A DNA stretch of 49,690 bases from Balneolales bacterium (lineage in GTDB: Bacteria; Bacteroidota; Rhodothermia; Balneolales; Natronogracilivirgulaceae). The notes beneath the pieces are model-generated. The model was given only the letters and a program-made list of their open reading frames with translations. It searched no databases and had not been told where the DNA came from. Both the position numbers and the translations under genes were made by a program. The DNA lies in contig SLOL01000092.1 of assembly GCA_007132495.1 (NCBI GenBank), positions 1 through 49,690 on the forward strand. The letters are read 5' to 3'. Below are positions 27,778 to 36,304 of the stretch, in pieces (positions within the stretch are counted from its first letter, which is position 1; the number at the start of each line of letters is the position of its first letter).

Positions 27778-28463
27778 ATAATACAGCCAAAGAAGCGATC
27801 CTGCAGCGAATTCGTGCCGCCCTGGGCGACGAGCAAACCGGATGGGGCGCCCGGAAGAAATCCGCCCGGGAAGATACACGTAATCTGAAAACAGAACGCG
27901 GCTACCGGACCCATAGCGAAATGAATAAGCAGCAGCGTGTCCGATTGTTTGTCCGGCATGTGGAGGAGTATAAAGCAAGGGTTAGTGAGATATCGGAACA
28001 GGAACTGCCACAGACTGTTGCGGACATATGCAGTGCCGAAAAAGTAGAGAAACTGGTCATTCCACCCGGGTTGGACGAAAAATGGCTCCCCGGACCGGAA
28101 AGCGGCTTGACATACCTCAGCGATGAGCCGGACCAGCTGTCACATGATGAGCTTGATAACAGTGATGCCGTTCTTACCGGCTGTTTCCGGGCGGTGGCTC
28201 AAACCGGTACCATTGTACTGAATGCCGGCCTCGGTCAGGGACGCCGAGCCCTTACACTGATTCCCGATTTCCATATCTGTGTGGTGCGACGGGAACAGGT
28301 GACAGGTATTGTGCCGGAGGTATTCTGGGAACTGGAGCCCGTGATCAGAGAGGAGGGAGCCCCGGTTACTTTTATTTCCGGTCCATCAGCTACCTCTGAC
28401 ATCGAACTCGACCGTGTGGAAGGGGTGCACGGTCCCCGAAGGCTGCATGTTGTGATAGTGTAA
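27774..28463 (+). CDS. lutC: L-lactate utilisation protein C (LUD domain)
   Basis: 229 residues from ATG 27774, chosen because it forms the ATGA overlap with lutB; the earlier in-frame ATG at 27756 adds six residues inside lutB. LUD domain with [21 protein letters not shown] and the C-terminal [21 protein letters not shown] signature. Third component of the LutABC lactate oxidation system and last gene of the tight rhamnose/lactate block; the sulfatase follows 40 bp later. Confidence 0.94.
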   Translation: MNNTAKEAILQRIRAALGDEQTGWGARKKSAREDTRNLKTERGYRTHSEMNKQQRVRLFVRHVEEYKARVSEISEQELPQTVADICSAEKVEKLVIPPGLDEKWLPGPESGLTYLSDEPDQLSHDELDNSDAVLTGCFRAVAQTGTIVLNAGLGQGRRALTLIPDFHICVVRREQVTGIVPEVFWELEPVIREEGAPVTFISGPSATSDIELDRVEGVHGPRRLHVVIV

Positions 28464-28503
28464 ACGAAATGATCCGTATCCGAAAACCATAAATAATATA
28501 CCC

Positions 28504-30129
28504 ATGTCAATGTGCAGAAACCCGCAGGAAAGAATCGTTTTGTCAACCGCTTTCGCATGTGTTTTATCAATAAGTTGTGACAGCGAAACGACCCGCACCG
28601 GATCAGAACAACCTCAAAGACCCAATATCCTTTTTGCCCTTGCCGATGATATTTCATACCCGCACATGGGGGCGTATGGTGCAGATTGGATCCAAACACC
28701 GGCATTTGACCGGGTCGCCGATGACGGGATACTGTTTAATCGTGCTTATGTTACAAACCCGAAATGTGCTCCTTCCCGGTCCATGATTCTGACGGGCCGC
28801 AACTCCTGGCAGCTGGAAGAGGCGGCCAATCACTGGCCCTATTTTCCGCAAAAATTCAGGGTATACCCTGAAGTGCTTTCGGAGCACGGTTATCATGTCG
28901 GAAGTACCGGCAAGGGATTTGCTCCCGGAATCGCCGAAACGGAAACCGGAGAACCCCGGCATCTGGCGGGGCAGCCCTATAACGAGATCAGAACGGATCC
29001 GCCGACCACAGGGATAAATACTATTGACTATGCCGCCAATTTTGAAACGTTCCTGGCCCGCCGTGAAACCGACGAGCCTTTTGCGTTCTGGTATGGCGGC
29101 TATGAACCGCACCGATCCTATGAGTACCGTTCGGGCATCGAGATCGGAGGAAAATCATTGGATGACATTGACGAGGTTCCCGATTTCTGGCCTGACTCCG
29201 AAGAAGTGCGTATCGACATGCTCGACTATGCCTTTGAAATTGAATATTTTGACCGACACCTGCAAAGCATGCTCCGGCTGCTGGAGGAAGAAGGGGAGCT
29301 TGACAATACCATTGTGGTGGTTACATCGGACAACGGCATGCCGTTTCCGAGAGTGAAAGGCCAGGCCTATGAAACATCAGCGCACATGCCTCTTGCCGTG
29401 ATGTGGCCGGACGGAATCGAACATCCCGGACGTGTGGTAGATGATTATGTGAGCTTTGCCGATTTTGCCCCGACATTTATCGAACTTGCCGGCCTCGACT
29501 GGGAGGAGACGGGCATGCATCCCACAGTCGGAAGAAGTCTGTCGGACCTTTTGTACTCGGATCGTGGTGGTCAGGTCAATCCCGAACGGGATTTTGTGTT
29601 GCTTGGCAAAGAACGCCACGATGTGGGCCGGCCCTATGACTGGGGCTATCCGATCCGTGGCATTGTAAAAGACGACATGCTGTATTTGCTCAATTTTGAA
29701 CCCTCACGCTGGCCCGCCGGAAACCCGGAGACCGGATACCTTAATACCGACGGCAGCCCGACAAAGACCTTTATTCTCGACAACCGGGAGACCCCCGGAA
29801 TGTATCATTTCTGGAGATGGAATTTCGGTCATCGCGTTGAGGAGGAACTCTATAATGTATCTGAAGATCCGGGCTGTATTCATAATCTGGCCGGCGATCC
29901 GGAGTATGACGAGTTGAAAAAGGAGTTGAAAGGATTGATGTTCCGTGAACTGAAAGAGCAGGGGGATCCGCGGATGTTCGGCAGGGGCTATATCTTTGAT
30001 GCCTATCCCTACACTGATGAACGGACCCGGAATTTTTACCACAGATTTATGGATGGAGAAGAAATGCCGACCGGCTGGGTGAATGATTCGGATTTTGAAC
30101 CGGAGCCGCTTCCCGTACAGAGACAGTAA
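28504..30129 (+). CDS. Type I sulfatase, lipoprotein
   Basis: 541 residues. Signal ends LSISCDSE, giving a lipobox Cys. Sulfatase fold starts [20 protein letters not shown] with the metal Asp pair. The formylglycine signature is [11 protein letters not shown], a Cys-type site needing activation by FGE or anSME, neither of which is in the window. A second metal-site segment is [14 protein letters not shown]-terminus has the [20 protein letters not shown] segment common in family S1 enzymes on glycans. It probably removes sulfate esters from polysaccharide in the periplasm or at the surface. The position directly after lutC suggests that the sulfated substrate contains rhamnose. Confidence 0.93.
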   Translation: MSMCRNPQERIVLSTAFACVLSISCDSETTRTGSEQPQRPNILFALADDISYPHMGAYGADWIQTPAFDRVADDGILFNRAYVTNPKCAPSRSMILTGRNSWQLEEAANHWPYFPQKFRVYPEVLSEHGYHVGSTGKGFAPGIAETETGEPRHLAGQPYNEIRTDPPTTGINTIDYAANFETFLARRETDEPFAFWYGGYEPHRSYEYRSGIEIGGKSLDDIDEVPDFWPDSEEVRIDMLDYAFEIEYFDRHLQSMLRLLEEEGELDNTIVVVTSDNGMPFPRVKGQAYETSAHMPLAVMWPDGIEHPGRVVDDYVSFADFAPTFIELAGLDWEETGMHPTVGRSLSDLLYSDRGGQVNPERDFVLLGKERHDVGRPYDWGYPIRGIVKDDMLYLLNFEPSRWPAGNPETGYLNTDGSPTKTFILDNRETPGMYHFWRWNFGHRVEEELYNVSEDPGCIHNLAGDPEYDELKKELKGLMFRELKEQGDPRMFGRGYIFDAYPYTDERTRNFYHRFMDGEEMPTGWVNDSDFEPEPLPVQRQ

Positions 30130-30203
30130 ACGGGTTGCTGATTTCTGTTTGACAGAATAAAAAACGCAGCATCATGTAACAATAACTTATAACCGGCTTT
30201 GCT

Positions 30204-32198
30204 ATGAAATGCCCCATTACTCCAATTTGGAAAATCAAATATATCCGATTTACTTTTTTTCTGATCATCTTCTTTTTTCTGTTGCCGAAAATTTCATTTC
30301 TGTTTCAAAATGTGGCTTCGGCAAAAAGCAAGTCCGGTGATGAACGACCAAACATTTTATGGATTTCTACGGAAGATCATGGTCAGGAAATTGGAGCCTA
30401 CGGCGATGAATATGCTCACACCCCGAATATTGACCGGCTGGCGGATGAAGGGATCGTTTACCACAATGCGTTTGTCTCCTCACCGATCTGCGCACCGGCA
30501 CGATCAGCCATCATTACCGGTATGCACGCTACATCGTTGGGTACACAAAACCTGCGTTCGGATATCGAAATTCCCGATTTCATAAAAACATTGCCGGAAG
30601 TTTTAAGAGAATATGGGTATTACACTTCCAACAACAGCAAAACGGATTATAATTTTGACCCTTCGGGACGTTGGGATGAGTCAAGTATCCGGGCACACTG
30701 GCGGAACAGGTCTTCAGAAGATCAACCTTTTTTCAGTGTATTTAACCTGACGGATTCACACGAAGGAGGAACAAATAATTATGATCAGGAGCGTTTTGAG
30801 CCTCTGGAAGAGAGACGTGATCCGGATCAAGCTGTTTTGCCACCGTATTTCCCTGATACAGAAGAAATGCGTACGCTTTGGGCCCGACTGTATGATCAGG
30901 TTTCAGTGATCGATCTGCAAACGCAGGAAATTCTTGAACAGCTTGAAGCGGACGGTCTGCATGAAGATACCATTGTATTCTTCTGGTCGGATCATGGCGC
31001 GGGCCTGCCGAGATACAAGCGGTGGCTTTATACAACCGGACTTGAAGTGGCACTGATTGTACATATTCCTTCAAAATTCAGGCATCTGGCAGATTTGCCG
31101 CCCGGCAGCGAAAGTGTTCAGCTTGTCTCATTTGTTGATCTGGCACCCACGGTTTTGAGTCTTGCCGGCATCGAAGCCCCCGATTATATGGAAGGGGTAC
31201 CGTTTCTGGGCACGTATGAAGAAGAGCCCAGAACACATTTTATAGCCCACCGGGATCGCGCCGACGATGTGTATGATATGGCACGGGCCGTGCGGACCAA
31301 TAAGTATATGTACGTTCGCAATTATATGCCGCACCTTCCATATATTCAAGATTCGTGGATTTTCGGCAACCAGAAGCGGAGTTATGCAGAACTCCATCGG
31401 GTACGTGCCGAAGAGGGCCTGCCAAAACACGGCGAAGCGATGTACCGGCCGAGGCCAACTGAAGAACTGTTTGATGTTCAGGCCGATCCCTGGGAACTGA
31501 ACAACCTGGCCGATGACCCGGAGTACCATTATGTGCTGGAGCAGATGCGCATGCGGCTGGATGAGTGGATTCTGGAAACGCGTGACACCGGTTTTTTGCA
31601 GGAGGCGGAAATGATGATTCGGGGGAAGGACTCTACCCCCTATGAAATGGTCCAGGATCCCGACCAATACGACCTGCCTCGCATCAAAGCCGCGGCAGAA
31701 CTTGTCGGAGACCGGTCGGTACCGGTTTCGGTGCTCACAGAAATGCTGGAGGATGAGGATAGCGGGGTCCGTTTCTGGGCGGCTGTTGCTCTGCGTGAAC
31801 GGGTGGAACATGATGCCTGGAAGGCGCAGGAGTCGTTGCAGAATGCACTGTCGGATGACTCTGAAGTGGTTCAAATCACAGCGGCCGAAACGCTTTGCTT
31901 TCTTGGCCACTGTTCCGACCCGCTGGACATTCTTGCGGAATATTTGCAGGATGACCGGGAGTGGCTCGCATTGCAGGCGGCCATCAGTGTGCGTGAGCTG
32001 GGAGACCGGGTAGCACCGATTGAGGATGTGATTCGCGAAACAAGGCTCGCATACAGCGGTGACAGAGGCTCAAGAGGGTACAGTAGCTGGGGATATCCCA
32101 TGTTTATCGGCTTCGCCATGGATCAGGCACTTGTGAACCTTGGAGGTGACTGGTACCCGGTACTGCATCCTGAATCAGATGAGTACGGACCGGATTGA
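30204..32198 (+). CDS. Type I sulfatase with C-terminal HEAT-like repeats
   Basis: 664 residues. Long hydrophobic signal (residues ~15-38). Sulfatase domain: PNILWISTEDHGQEIGAYG, formylglycine signature CAPARSAIITGM (Cys-type), metal/active-site FFWSDHGAGLPRYKRW, and LFDVQADPWELNNLADDPEY near its end at ~residue 445. About residues 490-620 form alpha-helical repeats resembling HEAT: LTEMLEDEDSGVRFWAAVAL, LQNALSDDSEVVQITAAETL, LAEYLQDDREWLALQAAISV. These would give a protein- or glycan-binding surface. It follows the first sulfatase by 75 bp, probably on the same transcript. Start MKCP.. is the only one giving the signal peptide. Confidence 0.92.
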   Translation: MKCPITPIWKIKYIRFTFFLIIFFFLLPKISFLFQNVASAKSKSGDERPNILWISTEDHGQEIGAYGDEYAHTPNIDRLADEGIVYHNAFVSSPICAPARSAIITGMHATSLGTQNLRSDIEIPDFIKTLPEVLREYGYYTSNNSKTDYNFDPSGRWDESSIRAHWRNRSSEDQPFFSVFNLTDSHEGGTNNYDQERFEPLEERRDPDQAVLPPYFPDTEEMRTLWARLYDQVSVIDLQTQEILEQLEADGLHEDTIVFFWSDHGAGLPRYKRWLYTTGLEVALIVHIPSKFRHLADLPPGSESVQLVSFVDLAPTVLSLAGIEAPDYMEGVPFLGTYEEEPRTHFIAHRDRADDVYDMARAVRTNKYMYVRNYMPHLPYIQDSWIFGNQKRSYAELHRVRAEEGLPKHGEAMYRPRPTEELFDVQADPWELNNLADDPEYHYVLEQMRMRLDEWILETRDTGFLQEAEMMIRGKDSTPYEMVQDPDQYDLPRIKAAAELVGDRSVPVSVLTEMLEDEDSGVRFWAAVALRERVEHDAWKAQESLQNALSDDSEVVQITAAETLCFLGHCSDPLDILAEYLQDDREWLALQAAISVRELGDRVAPIEDVIRETRLAYSGDRGSRGYSSWGYPMFIGFAMDQALVNLGGDWYPVLHPESDEYGPD

Positions 32199-32337
32199 TT
32201 TCACATTTCCGGGTGCATAACCGGTTGAGTCACATTTTTTTTGATTTACCTTGAAAAAAGTTCAATTGATCTAATGCTTTTGAAGAGCAGGTGTGATTTA
32301 AAAATACAATACCCGATATTTTATCTAATATTATGCC

Positions 32338-33108
32338 ATGTCATTTAAAAATAAAACAGTTATAGTAACCGGCGGTGCCACCGGTATAGGCGAGGGTTGT
32401 GTACGGGTTTTTCATCGTGAAAACGCCAATGTGGTTGTGCTGGATATCGACACCAGGTTGGGAGAAACGTTGTGCGAAAATCTTGGCCGTGGAAGTTTTT
32501 TTGTGGAATGCGATATTTCAAAAGAACAGCAGGTGCAGCAAGCCATGAAGCAGATTATGGACAAGTATGGCAGGATTGACGTGCTGGTGAATAATGCTGG
32601 TATTTTGAAATATGCATCGGTTACCGAAACGTCTGAAGCGCTTTGGGATGAAATCATTAATGCAAATCTGAAAGGTGCTTTTTTCTGTGCCAAACATGCC
32701 ATTCCCTGTATGCAGGAAGGAAAGGGAGGCGTGGTGATTAATATGTCGAGTGTCCAGGCTTTTACGGTTCAGGAGAAGGTGGCTGCCTATGCCACTACCA
32801 AAGCTGCACTGCTCGGTCTTACCCGGAGCATCGCTGTTGATTATGCACCCGACATCCGGAGCGTTGCCATATGTCCGGGTGGAATAGATACTCCGCTGAA
32901 CCAAAAAGCATTTCGAAATTCACCAGATCCGGAACGGGTGCGGCAGGAAACAATTGATCTGCATCTTGTACAACGCATGGGGACCCCCGAAGAGATCGGT
33001 GAGATGGTCGCCTTTGCCGCCGGTGAAAAGGGTTCGTTTCTCAACGGCCAGCCGATCAGGATTGACGGGGGAATAGGGTCAAAAATCGGGGGTTCAGGAG
33101 CCAGTTAA
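32338..33108 (+). CDS. Short-chain dehydrogenase/reductase (classical SDR)
   Basis: 256 residues, classical SDR length. Cofactor loop VTGGATGIGEG; acidic residue after the second strand (VVLDIDTR) suggests NAD preference. NNAG motif, catalytic Ser in INMSSVQAF and YATTK Tyr/Lys pair; C-terminal FLNGQPIRIDGG. Cytoplasmic; substrate likely a sugar or polyol, given the neighbouring sugar oxidoreductases, but not shown. Leader is A-rich without Shine-Dalgarno. Confidence 0.88.
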   Translation: MSFKNKTVIVTGGATGIGEGCVRVFHRENANVVVLDIDTRLGETLCENLGRGSFFVECDISKEQQVQQAMKQIMDKYGRIDVLVNNAGILKYASVTETSEALWDEIINANLKGAFFCAKHAIPCMQEGKGGVVINMSSVQAFTVQEKVAAYATTKAALLGLTRSIAVDYAPDIRSVAICPGGIDTPLNQKAFRNSPDPERVRQETIDLHLVQRMGTPEEIGEMVAFAAGEKGSFLNGQPIRIDGGIGSKIGGSGAS

Positions 33109-33291
33109 CGAGTCAGGAGCCACCGGAATGGGATAAACGAGTAACAAATTTCTGCTGTACAAGATGAACGAAATCGATTAAAAATTACAATCCGGCAATT
33201 TTCAATTGAATTCTTGAACATATACTCCTGATATGAGTTGGAATTAATAATTTGAGTTGGAACTAAAATCAAACCCTAAATCATATATTAT

Positions 33292-34620
33292 ATGAACTTA
33301 AACCGCAGGAAATTCATTAAAAAAACTTCGTTATCGGCTGCCGGTATCGGTATGTTTACGGTGTTACCATCTTCGGTATGGGGAGCGAAAGTGGCACCCA
33401 GTGACCGGATCAACGTGGCCCTGATCGGATGCCGCAACCACGGTTTTAATATCCTGAGGCATCATCTCAACAACGATGATGTTAACTGTACCGCCCTGTG
33501 TGATGTGGATGAAAACGTCCTCAATGACCGTGCGCGGGATGTGGAAGAGGCATACGGGCAAACCCCTCGCAGATACAGGGATTTCCGGGAAGTACTTGAA
33601 CAACGCGACATCGATGCCGTCATCATCGGTACACCCGACCACTGGCACTGTCTGAATTTTGTCTATGCCTGTCAGGCGGACAAGGATATCTTTGTGGAAA
33701 AACCGCTGGCCAACACCATCGCCGAATGTGACATTATGGTCCGGGCCGCCAAACGCTACGGACGGGTGGTGCAGGTAGGTCAGCAGCAGCGCAGCAATCC
33801 CGCATTTCATGAATCTGTTCAGATCATAAAAAATGGGGAAATCGGCAAACTTCGTCAGGTGAACATTTGGGCCAACTTCAATTACGGCATCGGCGCAACT
33901 CCTGCCGAAGATGGTCCTGTTCCTGCCGGGGTGGATTACGATTTCTGGCTGGGGCCCGCTCCCGAACGGCCTTTCAACCAGGCACGGTTCCACGGTTCAT
34001 GGAGACATTTTTGGGATTACGGGGGCGGCCTGTTTTCCGACTGGGGGGTGCATCTTATTGATATGGCGCTTTGGCCGGAGGATTTGACCGGTGGACCGCA
34101 ACGGGTCATGACCTATGCAGACGACACCTCCGAACAGACAGCTATGCGGGATACCTTCGATACCATGAATGTCATCTATCCGAAAAAAAATTATGTCATC
34201 CATTATGACATGACGGCCGGAGTGCAGGAAGGTCCATGGGGGAAACTTTACGGGTTGGCATTTGTCGGTGATAAAGGGACGATTGTGGTTGATCGGGCCG
34301 GATACGAGTTGCATCCTGAATATGATAACAGCATCAATGATTATAAAACCGAAGCCCGGACAATGAGTGACGCCGGCGAGTCGCATGGTCCTCACGTAAG
34401 GAATTTTCTGGATTGTATAAAAACCCGGGAGACCCCTCTGTGTACACCCGAAATGGGATACGCTGCCGCAGTGCACACCCATACAGCGAATATTGCCGGA
34501 AGAGTGGGAGAGCCACTGCTTGAATGGGACGATACCAACATGCGCTTCACCAACAGCGAGGCAGCCAATCAGTTGGTTACCCCGGAATACAGAGCTCCCT
34601 GGACCCTGCCCGAAATCTGA
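33292..34620 (+). CDS. Tat-exported Gfo/Idh/MocA-family oxidoreductase
   Basis: 442 residues. MNLNRRKFIKKTSLSAAGIG is a twin-arginine signal. Rossmann loop ALIGCRNHGFNI, IIGTPDHWHCLN, FVEKPLANT family motif, GQQQRSNPAFHE and DWGVHLIDMALW follow in order. Periplasmic nicotinamide-dependent sugar oxidoreductase is the expected role, with a tightly held cofactor. It is 22 bp upstream of a TIM-barrel isomerase gene with its own RR-type signal, so the two probably act in sequence on one exported sugar. Leader is very A/T-rich with no Shine-Dalgarno. Confidence 0.88.
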   Translation: MNLNRRKFIKKTSLSAAGIGMFTVLPSSVWGAKVAPSDRINVALIGCRNHGFNILRHHLNNDDVNCTALCDVDENVLNDRARDVEEAYGQTPRRYRDFREVLEQRDIDAVIIGTPDHWHCLNFVYACQADKDIFVEKPLANTIAECDIMVRAAKRYGRVVQVGQQQRSNPAFHESVQIIKNGEIGKLRQVNIWANFNYGIGATPAEDGPVPAGVDYDFWLGPAPERPFNQARFHGSWRHFWDYGGGLFSDWGVHLIDMALWPEDLTGGPQRVMTYADDTSEQTAMRDTFDTMNVIYPKKNYVIHYDMTAGVQEGPWGKLYGLAFVGDKGTIVVDRAGYELHPEYDNSINDYKTEARTMSDAGESHGPHVRNFLDCIKTRETPLCTPEMGYAAAVHTHTANIAGRVGEPLLEWDDTNMRFTNSEAANQLVTPEYRAPWTLPEI

Positions 34621-34642
34621 ATATTTAACGAAAAACTTAATC

Positions 34643-35557
34643 ATGAATAGAAGAGAAAGTTTGCAGTCTCTCGGCCTGGCTGCCACCGCTTTGATGTTTC
34701 CCCGGATAGGAGATGGTGCGTCGCCGGCAACCGCCTCACAATTCAGGTTTTGCCTGAATACCAGTACCATACGCGGCCAGCAGCTTGGTTTGAAAAATAA
34801 TATTGATATCGCTGCTCGTGCCGGTTATGACAGCCTTGAACTGTGGGTGGATAATGTAAAGCATTATGTAAACGAGGGCCATTCACTATCAGGACTTTCC
34901 CGCTATATCAGGGATACCGGACTGGAAGTGGCTAATGCCATCGGGTTTGCCCCATGGATGTCCGATGATGAAAACATAAGCAACAACGGGCTCATGCAGA
35001 TGAAGGAAGAGATGGAAATGATGGCCTCCATCGGTTGCACCCGGATTGCGGCACCACCTGCCGGTGATTTTAATGATCCCGGGATAGATCTTTTCCGGGC
35101 CGGTGAAAAATACCGGCGTCTGATTGAACTGGGTCGCCAAACAGGGGTGATGCCTCAGTTGGAGTTCTGGGGTTCATCGGAAGTTCTGTACCATATGGGG
35201 CAAATCATGATGATGGCCGCCGTGGCAGATGATCCGGATGTGCGCCTGCTGCCTGATGTGTATCATATGTATCGGGGCGGTTCGGGTTTTGAAAGTTTGA
35301 AGATGCTTCAGGGGCACTCTATCGAGATCTTTCACATGAACGACTATCCCGGTAATACTCCGGCAGAAAAACTGACCGATGCCGACAGAGTTTATCCGGG
35401 CGACGGCCACGCTCCTTTGGAAACGATTTTTGCGGACCTGAAGGCCATGGGAGGTATGAAATATCTGTCACTTGAACTGTTCAACCGGTCATACTGGGAA
35501 CAGGATGCCCTGCAAGTAGCGAAAACCGGGCTGGAGAAGATGAAAAAATTTATTTAG
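34643..35557 (+). CDS. Exported sugar phosphate isomerase/epimerase-like TIM barrel
   Basis: 304 residues from ATG 34643. The frame is open back to 34493, inside the preceding gene, but 34643 gives a signal (MNRRESLQSLGLAATALMF) with an RR pair and follows the upstream stop by 22 bp. AP-endonuclease-2/xylose-isomerase-like barrel: FCLNTSTIRGQQLGLKNNI, AARAGYDSLELWVDN, PQLEFWG, DVYHMYRGGSGF, FHMNDYPGNTP and YLSLELFN supply the metal ligands. Usually cytoplasmic; export is unusual and fits processing of an oxidised sugar made by the upstream oxidoreductase. Probably bicistronic with 33292. Confidence 0.85.
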   Translation: MNRRESLQSLGLAATALMFPRIGDGASPATASQFRFCLNTSTIRGQQLGLKNNIDIAARAGYDSLELWVDNVKHYVNEGHSLSGLSRYIRDTGLEVANAIGFAPWMSDDENISNNGLMQMKEEMEMMASIGCTRIAAPPAGDFNDPGIDLFRAGEKYRRLIELGRQTGVMPQLEFWGSSEVLYHMGQIMMMAAVADDPDVRLLPDVYHMYRGGSGFESLKMLQGHSIEIFHMNDYPGNTPAEKLTDADRVYPGDGHAPLETIFADLKAMGGMKYLSLELFNRSYWEQDALQVAKTGLEKMKKFI

Positions 35558-35613
35558 TGTTGGACCACCCCCGGATCACATCAATTCAAAATCCATAGAC
35601 CCATCAATTCAAA

Positions 35614-36027
35614 ATGAGGAAATTTCGGAAGTGGATTACATGGGGAATGCCGTTCATCGCCGTGATAATGGTTGCGGGACTGATCCTCTCCAGGGTTTAT
35701 CAGCCGGAACCATCACTACAGGATCCGGAGGTCCGGATAACTCCCTTTGAAGCCGCTGAGCATATCGGCGTGGTGGCAGAGGTATGCGGCACCGTGGAAT
35801 CGGCGGATTATATCCCCTCAATCGGAGGCGAGCCCACCTTTCTGAATCTCGGCCGGCCGCATCCGGAGCAACCTTTTACGGTTATAATCTGGGGAGAGGA
35901 CCGTTTTCGCTGGAGAATTCCTCCCGATGAACAGTATGAAGGCCGCTCGATATGTGTTACCGGGCGCATTGAAACGCATGAAGGCGAACCGCAAATCCGG
36001 GCACGAAATCCGGAGCAGATCCGGTAA
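35614..36027 (+). CDS. Membrane-anchored OB-fold-like small protein
   Basis: 137 residues. One N-terminal membrane segment (ITWGMPFIAVIMVAGLIL). The exported part begins PFEAAEHIGVVAEVCGTVESA and continues FLNLGRPHPEQPFTVIIWGEDR to ICVTGRIETHEGEPQIRARNP. This is the pattern of small OB-fold proteins annotated as DNA-binding or nuclease-like, but no catalytic residues are seen. It is 56 bp after the isomerase gene. Function unknown. Confidence 0.65.
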   Translation: MRKFRKWITWGMPFIAVIMVAGLILSRVYQPEPSLQDPEVRITPFEAAEHIGVVAEVCGTVESADYIPSIGGEPTFLNLGRPHPEQPFTVIIWGEDRFRWRIPPDEQYEGRSICVTGRIETHEGEPQIRARNPEQIR

Positions 36028-36184
36028 TTCCGGATAAGTTAAACGCGGATTCACTTACTTTGACGGATCTGATTATCATTAATTGCACGATCGGGATGGT
36101 ATAAGTTTTCGTCGATAAAGCTTGATAGTTACAGGGCATAAATATAAATTAAACAACACATTAAATGTCAGGGAGGTAGAGACA

Positions 36185-36304
36185 ATGAAATGCCCATGAC
36201 CGGGCATCCGCCCGGTCACACAGGCGTATGATTAAATACGGTCATGTCATTTCACTTCGTGACCTTCGGTTCATGTGACCGCTTGAAACAAAAATTATAA
36301 ACAG
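36185..36304 (+). repeat. Start-codon leader element, unit B (120 bp)
   Basis: Begins ATGAAATGCCCATG and ends AAATTATAAACAG directly before the ATGAAA start of the amidohydrolase. It is 117/120 identical to unit A, 18 kb away in the opposite orientation. The stem GACCGGGC-ATCC-GCCCGGTC is perfect here, where unit A has one mismatch. A good Shine-Dalgarno (GGGAGG, ending 8 bases before the unit's first ATG) lies just outside the left end, as though the original gene leader had been separated from its gene by the element. Confidence 0.92.

Noticed and set aside
30204-30214. The sulfatase gene starts with ATGAAATGCCC, identical to the first 11 bases of leader unit B.
   Set aside because: Similarity stops after 11-12 bases, there is no hairpin or A-rich leader, and the codons belong to a plausible signal peptide. 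Taken as chance.
32221-32260. T8 run after the second sulfatase as an intrinsic terminator.
   Set aside because: The upstream CCGG..CCGG pairing is only 4 bp; too weak to call.
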